Origin: Icerya purchasi
Lineage: Eukaryota > Arthropoda > Insecta > Hemiptera > Monophlebidae
Direction: 5' to 3'
NCBI GenBank assembly: GCA_039619475.1
Contig: CM077115.1
Location: 224,685,064-224,749,063 of the forward strand
DNA: 64,000 nucleotides
Both the position numbers and the translations under genes were made by a program. This document shows, piece by piece, positions 58,996 to 64,000 of this stretch (within the stretch, counting starts at the first letter, position 1; each line of letters opens with the position of its first letter). The notes under the pieces are model-generated. The model ran no database searches. It saw nothing but the letters and a program-made list of their open reading frames with translations, and was not told where the DNA came from.

Positions 58996-59962
58996 CACAT
59001 CAATTTTGGTTCCCCTACTGATGCAGGCACTTCCGGATGAAATAAGTTGGCCTAATCACTCCGAGAAAATAAGGAGATGCATTTTCTATTTGCTGCCAAG
59101 TCATAAATATATATATATGTCTTCTTTTTCTTCTCAGCCTTATGGTTGGTGGGTATTAATATAATCACGATAGATCCGTCTTCGGGAAGAGGCACGTGCT
59201 TTTACGATATATGATATATTTATATATATATAAATATATTTATATTTATTTATAAATATGACTGCAAAGTATCGAAAAACGAAAATATTTATGAAAAAGT
59301 TAAACTCGAATAAAGTATAAACGAAAAGGATATAAAAGTAGTAAAAAATTACACAGGTCAATAAACATCCTTTGAAAATTGTATTGAAAGTAAACGGAAT
59401 ACTAGAATAACGAAAGCTTGGAATACACATGTCGGTTACATGAAAATATACTTAAAAGCCCTTTTAACATTTAGTATCAAAAGAGTTTTCGATATAGCCT
59501 GTTAGTTTGACTTCAAAAATAATTAAGATAAAGATGACACAAAACACAATCAAACGTTCCGTACTAAATATAAAAATTCGCTCAAACTTATGGAACCGAA
59601 ATAAAAAAACAATACGGACGCAATACGATATATTAGAGGCAAATTTGGCATGCAGCCAGAACAAATGATAGCCGTCCTAGTGGTTTCTCCCACACTCTGA
59701 AAGGAAACAGGGACGTCATACGAGAAGATGAAGGAATAATTTTAACATATTATAATCTAAAAAAAAAAAAAAAAAACCTTCAAAGAATAGCTGTAGCTAG
59801 AATCGAATGGGGCAGGTTGCAGAAAACCACCTTTACACTGCATACAAGTCGAGGTAATTTAATATTTGGTGTAAATGTTAATTTTCATTTAATTATGTTT
59901 ATAATTTTAAAATTTTCTTAATAAAGATTTTATTTATAAATAAATAAATATATATATATATA
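58992..59962. other. Unassigned AT-rich DNA between two mariner relics
   Basis: No gene recognised. Short (TA)n tracts near 59220-59240 and an A17 tract at about 59760-59776. Confidence 0.5.
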
Positions 59963-59964
59963 TA

Positions 59965-60477
59965 CGAGAGGAGTTCAATAAGTAACGTGACATGTCTTCG
60001 AAAATGGCCTTCCAGGCATCCAAAAATTATGAAAAAAATACCAAAGAAACTAGAAGAAATACCCTAGAAGATGATTGCGAGAACCTTCCTCCGGCAGAGC
60101 ATTCCGGTTTTGTTTTTGGCGGATTTGGATGACCTTTCATTGAATCTACACTTTACTCACTTCCTTCGGCTCTGAGTCTCACTTAATAATGCTATTTGCA
60201 TTGTATGCTGCGAACAGTCTGCAATTAATTTTTGCACCTACAACTTCTTCAGCTGTAAAAAATTTGGTGGCCGCGCGTGTCCCGTAACTCACCGGTTTGG
60301 AAACGTTCATCGACATGTTTCAAACGTGCGTACAGAAATTCTACTGATCAGATCAGAACGCGGAAAATAGCGTTCTGTCCGTATTTTTCCCCTCTGCCGC
60401 TCACCTAAATTTCACGCTGTTTAATAAACAGCGGGCGTGATATAAGACGTGTCACGTTACTTACTGAACGCTCCTCG
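59965..60477 (-). mobile_element. Internally deleted mariner element
   Basis: A 513-bp element between TA dinucleotides (59963-59964 and 60478-60479) with 28-bp TIRs (59965-59992 and 60450-60477, 24 of 28 matches; shared core taagtaacgtgaca). The interior retains only the 5' part of a minus-strand transposase; the catalytic region is deleted. The TIRs differ from those of the neighbour at 57901, so the two are different mariner lineages. Confidence 0.85.
60050..60320 (-). pseudogene. Mariner transposase N-terminal remnant
   Basis: On the minus strand a frame from about 60317 reads MSMNVSKPVSYGTRAATKFF, then AEEVVGAKINCRLFAAYNANSI, before a stop near 60186. This is the mariner N-terminal helix-turn-helix start (the 'RAVIKFLTAEGVAGAEIHRRL' type). 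After the stop, similarity is lost within about 130 bp. No catalytic residues remain. Confidence 0.75.
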
Positions 60478-60479
60478 TA

Positions 60480-61514
60480 CACATATACGTATACATATAT
60501 AATAATTGAATCCGCTGCAGACCACGAACAATCGGGGCTGTTGTTACATTTTTAAATAGATCAAATTCAAATGACTAAATTTTTCGTATATTAAATTAGG
60601 GTCTACGTATTACATCAAATGACGTCAATTTCACAGTTTTAATCGAGTTGTTTTAATCAAAATTTTCCTTAGTGGAAAAAAAAAAGGGTAGCTCGAGTGT
60701 AGATCAAAACTAAAGAACCACTGGCTTTTTTATTGTTTTATATCTGTATGTATTTTTAAAGCTGCAAAACTTTTTATCTGATATTTTTAAAGAACTTATC
60801 ACTCTCTTTCCTTTTCGTATCTCGTTCTTTTTTTGTTTCTTGTTTTCTTTCGATCTTTTTTGCTGTTGCTTCGGAAACGTACGACGGACTTTGTTACACG
60901 AGAGTTTCCTCAAGATTTTTACCTCGTTATTTCTTTTCACATGGCACAGCCTGGAAAATTTTTGACCGTAGTTTGTTTTCATTTTCTGTGCTTTTTTTTT
61001 TTTTTTTTTTTTTTTCGTTCGAATTTCTACGCTATTACTTTCCCCCTTTTAGAGTCAACGATAATCCGGAATCGTAGTCGACTGATTCCTGCAAATTTTG
61101 GTTCCTGAAACATTCGAAAAACACACCCGTATGTACACATAACGTGCTAAATGCAATAAGCTCCGCCTCTTTTTTTTTTTATATATATATTCTTTCCTTT
61201 TCCTCTAAATCGCGGAAAGAAATTGACAAGATTACAACAAAATACACCGTAAAAAACAAAAAAACCGTACAAAACTTTTTTTTTAACGAAGTCTCAGGTA
61301 AATTGTTACACGTGACAGTATTTTACATTTGAGTAAAATATATTTCTGGCGTACCTGTTACTGATGCGCACGCAATACCTTTAAGATCATCATCTAGCGC
61401 GGATGTTTCCGAGGAAGAACTGGTACAAGTTGAGATGAAGGGGAAATAGCGTGGCAATCGTTGTCCCCGGAAAGAATATTAGTCCGAAGTCGTTAATTGG
61501 ATATACACGTAAAG
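60480..61514. other. Unassigned AT-rich DNA
   Basis: No gene recognised. It contains a T-rich tract at 60992-61015 and scattered A/T runs. Confidence 0.5.
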
Positions 61515-61664
61515 CTTGCCGATGCAAAACTTGCCGATGCAAAACTTGCCGATGTAAAACTTGCCAATGTAAAACTCGCCGATGTAAAACTCGCCGATGT
61601 AAAACTCGCCGATGTAAAACTTGCCGATGTAAAACTCGCCGATGTAAAATTTGCCGATGTAAAA
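61515..61664. repeat. 15-bp minisatellite, ten units
   Basis: Exactly ten tandem copies of a 15-bp unit, consensus cttgccgatgtaaaa, with a few C/T and A/G changes and no spacers. Because the unit is a multiple of three and contains few stops, several frames stay open across it, giving Cys/Lys-rich or 'LADVK' peptides on the plus strand and 'VLHRR' on the minus strand. These are consequences of the repeat, not evidence of a gene. Confidence 0.95.
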
Positions 61665-63480
61665 AAGGATAAAAAGTATCCGGCAATTTTTTATTCGTGA
61701 AAAACGGTGAAAAAAGAAAACTTTCGTTAAATGCTACCGCAGCGCATAAAATGTCTAATCGGCAATCAAAACGTATCTGACAATGAGGTTAGAGCAACGT
61801 CAACACTGCGAAGGGTATAATAATCGCTCTGATGGATCCCCATTTGCCCTGAGGATGCGGCAATTCCGTTGCAATATATTTATATATACATGTATACATG
61901 TATATATTAAATGTGACACGAACATAATGAAGCAGTTGGAAGCCTTAGAGTGAGGAAAAGTAAGGAAAAGTAAGAAGAAAAAAGAGGGAAGAATTAATAC
62001 TCGGGGTGTGGTGTAAGGTGGAAAAGAAAAATGGGTTGTGAAAATTAAAAATTAGAAAGATGCAAGTCGGGGGGGGGTCTAATAAATCAGAGAGGAAAGC
62101 GGTAAATAAAACTTTAGTTTTCTTCAAAATCAAAGGTGTGTCGTAAGACATTTAAATGATGAAAATAGAATAGATAAAAAAAACTCGTTAAATGTTCGGC
62201 AGCTGTGTTTTAACACTATGACGATTTCAGAGTATAATTCAGTATGTTCGCATTTCAGTGCAATTCGTTGATGGGAACAAAGGTGTAAATTATAAAGCAG
62301 CCGAGCAGAATAAGGATTAAATAAAATAGCACAGAAAAATGTTTTATCGATGCGATAATATCATCGCAATACTACTACAAAAGAGAAGAGACGTACACTA
62401 TAAAACGCATATTGTCCGAATGTCTAGAGATGCGAATTACCGCGCGGTCCCATCTTCAATCGGGAAAGAAAAGCAAAGAAAAAATTGTCCGAATCTGAAC
62501 GAATGTCCATTATTTGCGTTAATGTAATTATTCATTATTTTATCTTATTGCGCAGTTTTCCGATTTTCCTCGGATTATTTTCAAAGTGCATCTTTGCTTA
62601 TTCGATAACCTTGAAAACTGATGTAGAGGGTCGCGTACATCAAAAGTATAACAGTGCCCAACTCTCGAAGCAACAGAATCAAAAGCCACTTCTAATCTGA
62701 ACAACGAAAACGAGCTTCAAAAGGCAAACGCATCAACAGCGTTTTATTGAATATCACATGCGAGAGCCATTGCGAGAACCATTTGAAGGGAAAAATAATT
62801 TACGACAGCCATTAAGCGACATATTTCGGTAACCTTTATTACCCGATCGCTCACGGTTCCATTTTATCAGTAGACACAACGTCTTTCTTCATAGCTAAGC
62901 TCTGCTATCGTTTTAATGGAACCTTTTTGTAAATTCCTTATTTCAATTACATCGAAACGCTGCTAAATTCACTCATGCATGTCGAGCAGCGAAAAATCTA
63001 GAAGATCTTTACAAGCAAATAGTGTAAAGACGTTTTTTCCGTTTTCGTTAGTAGCCTGAGCAAAAAAAAATTGATCTAAAGAGTTTTGTTTTCTTCAATA
63101 TCACGGCAATATAATTTACTGTGTGTGTATGTGTGTGTGTGTGTGTGTGTGCGTGTGACATTTCTAACGGTCGGTATAGGCACAAATACCACAGTAAGTG
63201 GTTGTAATAGGCTCACGAAAAATACAAATGCGGCGTTCGTTCACCTTTCGAATTTTATGTAGGAGCAAGTTTCGCGCCTTTTTACACACATTTAAAAAAA
63301 CCTTAATGTAATAAATAGACATACGTATATACCTGTATACAGGGGGCAAGACAGCAACCTCCACGTGGTGCCCCTGGATGCAGTCGTACTAATAAAATGC
63401 ATTTTTGTGGAAAAGCGATTGTAACGAATGCTGTCAAAAGGAGCTAGAATATCACAGCCCCGAAAAAGCCCTTCTCAGGG
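61665..63480. other. Unassigned intergenic stretch
   Basis: No gene recognised. It contains a purine-rich stretch at 61950-62070 and a (GT)n tract at 63121-63152. Confidence 0.5.
63121..63152. repeat. (GT)n microsatellite
   Basis: About 15 GT units with one A and one C interruption. Confidence 0.9.
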
Positions 63481-63590
63481 CTACAAGACGACGAACAGGA
63501 AGTTCAAAGGTCTTAAGATCTTGCAAATAAACATAGAAGGAATCTCCCGTAATCAATCGGAGTGCAGCGCGCTCCAGTGGATATCTGGAC
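63440..63590 (+). pseudogene. Start of a LINE endonuclease domain (fragment)
   Basis: One plus-strand frame, about 63503-63586, reads FKGLKILQINIEGISRNQSE. 'LKILQxNIxG' followed by a small polar stretch is the usual first strand of the apurinic-type endonuclease of non-LTR retrotransposons, just after the initiation region. The similarity ends by about 63590, so only the N-terminal edge survives. The upstream part (63440-63500) could be 5' leader. Short, so moderate confidence. Confidence 0.5.
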
Positions 63591-63594
63591 TCTC

Positions 63595-64000
63595 GATAGA
63601 TATTTAGGTTTATTTTCTAGCTCCATACGAACGAACGAACCTCTGTATACATATTTATTTTGTTTCAAATAGAAATCACTCGCAAACGGATGAATAGCCA
63701 TCGGGAATTGAAATCGAAATAAAACAGACGATGATTTTTCAATATCGTCGTATTATAGTTATAAACTTTAATCCCGTTTATTGTGGGGACATTTATATAA
63801 TACCCCCCACCAGGGGGAGAGGGGGGGGGCTTTTGTTGAGAGATGTTTTCGCTATACAAAGAAATACAATAAATCGAACAAAACGGAAAAAATGCACGTT
63901 TACATCAGTTAATAGCTATTAATATTTAAGTTCTTTTTTGACATATACGAGAGCAAATGTGAAATAGTAATAAACAATCGGGTAGCGAAAATGAAATGGA
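63595..64000. other. Unassigned DNA at the window edge
   Basis: No gene recognised. It includes a G-rich patch (63812-63830). Opposite-strand frames at 63665-63922 are shadows of low-complexity sequence. Confidence 0.5.

Noticed and set aside
61515..61664. Possible CRISPR array
   Set aside because: The units are contiguous 15-mers without spacers, and the DNA is eukaryotic.
61451..61700. Cys-rich and 'LADVK' repeat peptides as possible metal-binding or structural proteins
   Set aside because: They arise automatically from a 15-bp tandem repeat, exist in several frames on both strands and lack a signal peptide or conserved flanks.

Overview
The window looks like nuclear DNA of an arthropod, most likely an insect. 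This is inferred from the transposon mix (Tc1/mariner, PIF/Harbinger, RNase H-bearing non-LTR elements, tRNA-derived SINEs), the many A/T homopolymers and (TA)n tracts, and the lack of compact prokaryotic gene order. I find no host protein-coding gene, rRNA or canonical tRNA that I can defend. Almost all of the open frames outside transposons are short, overlap on both strands and resemble no family I know. The DNA is best read as intergenic or deep intronic sequence with transposon relics in it.

Layout. 0.4-9.8 kb: two inverted-repeat hairpins, several recurrent 'CC-poly(A)' junctions that look like LINE 3' ends, a TA-flanked repeat (family C, copy 1), a 5'-truncated LINE with an RNase H domain on the minus strand (6.6-8.1 kb), a 136-bp poly(A)-tailed insertion with a perfect 14-bp target duplication (8.2-8.3 kb), and a diverged tRNA-derived SINE (family A, 9.5-9.8 kb). 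13.0-14.5 kb: a frame-shifted endonuclease/reverse-transcriptase type LINE. 22.0-23.4 kb: the best-preserved element, a 1350-bp Tc1/mariner-superfamily transposon with 45-bp terminal inverted repeats (TIRs), a TA target duplication and an uninterrupted 368-aa transposase with a DD41D-type catalytic spacing. 33-43 kb: pieces of a second SINE family (B), an inverted copy of family C, and a 226-bp MITE related to the 22-kb transposon. 45.6-47.0 kb: a decayed PIF/Harbinger element (45-bp TIRs, TTA target duplication) with a LINE fragment inside it. 50.1-50.8 kb: family C joined through (TA)n to a SINE A copy with a tRNA-like head. 53.3-54.8 kb: a SINE B copy and a badly decayed RNase H LINE. 57.9-60.5 kb: two neighbouring mariner relics in opposite orientation, both with TA duplications. 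61.5 kb: an exact ten-unit 15-bp minisatellite. 63.5 kb: the first few residues of a LINE endonuclease.

The elements do not form a pathway; the links are those of transposon ecology. The 22-kb transposase is the only gene here that could plausibly still make a full-length protein. The 43-kb MITE shares its TIR core and a subterminal block at nearly the same distance from the end, so it belongs to a related family and might be moved by a similar transposase. The SINEs would depend on LINE machinery of the kind left as relics here. The most interesting points are the intact DD41D-type element and its MITE relative, the nested Harbinger/LINE structure, the repeated joining of family C to SINE heads through (TA)n, and hairpin arms carrying hammerhead-like core motifs. 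All family assignments come from reading motifs; no database search was possible.
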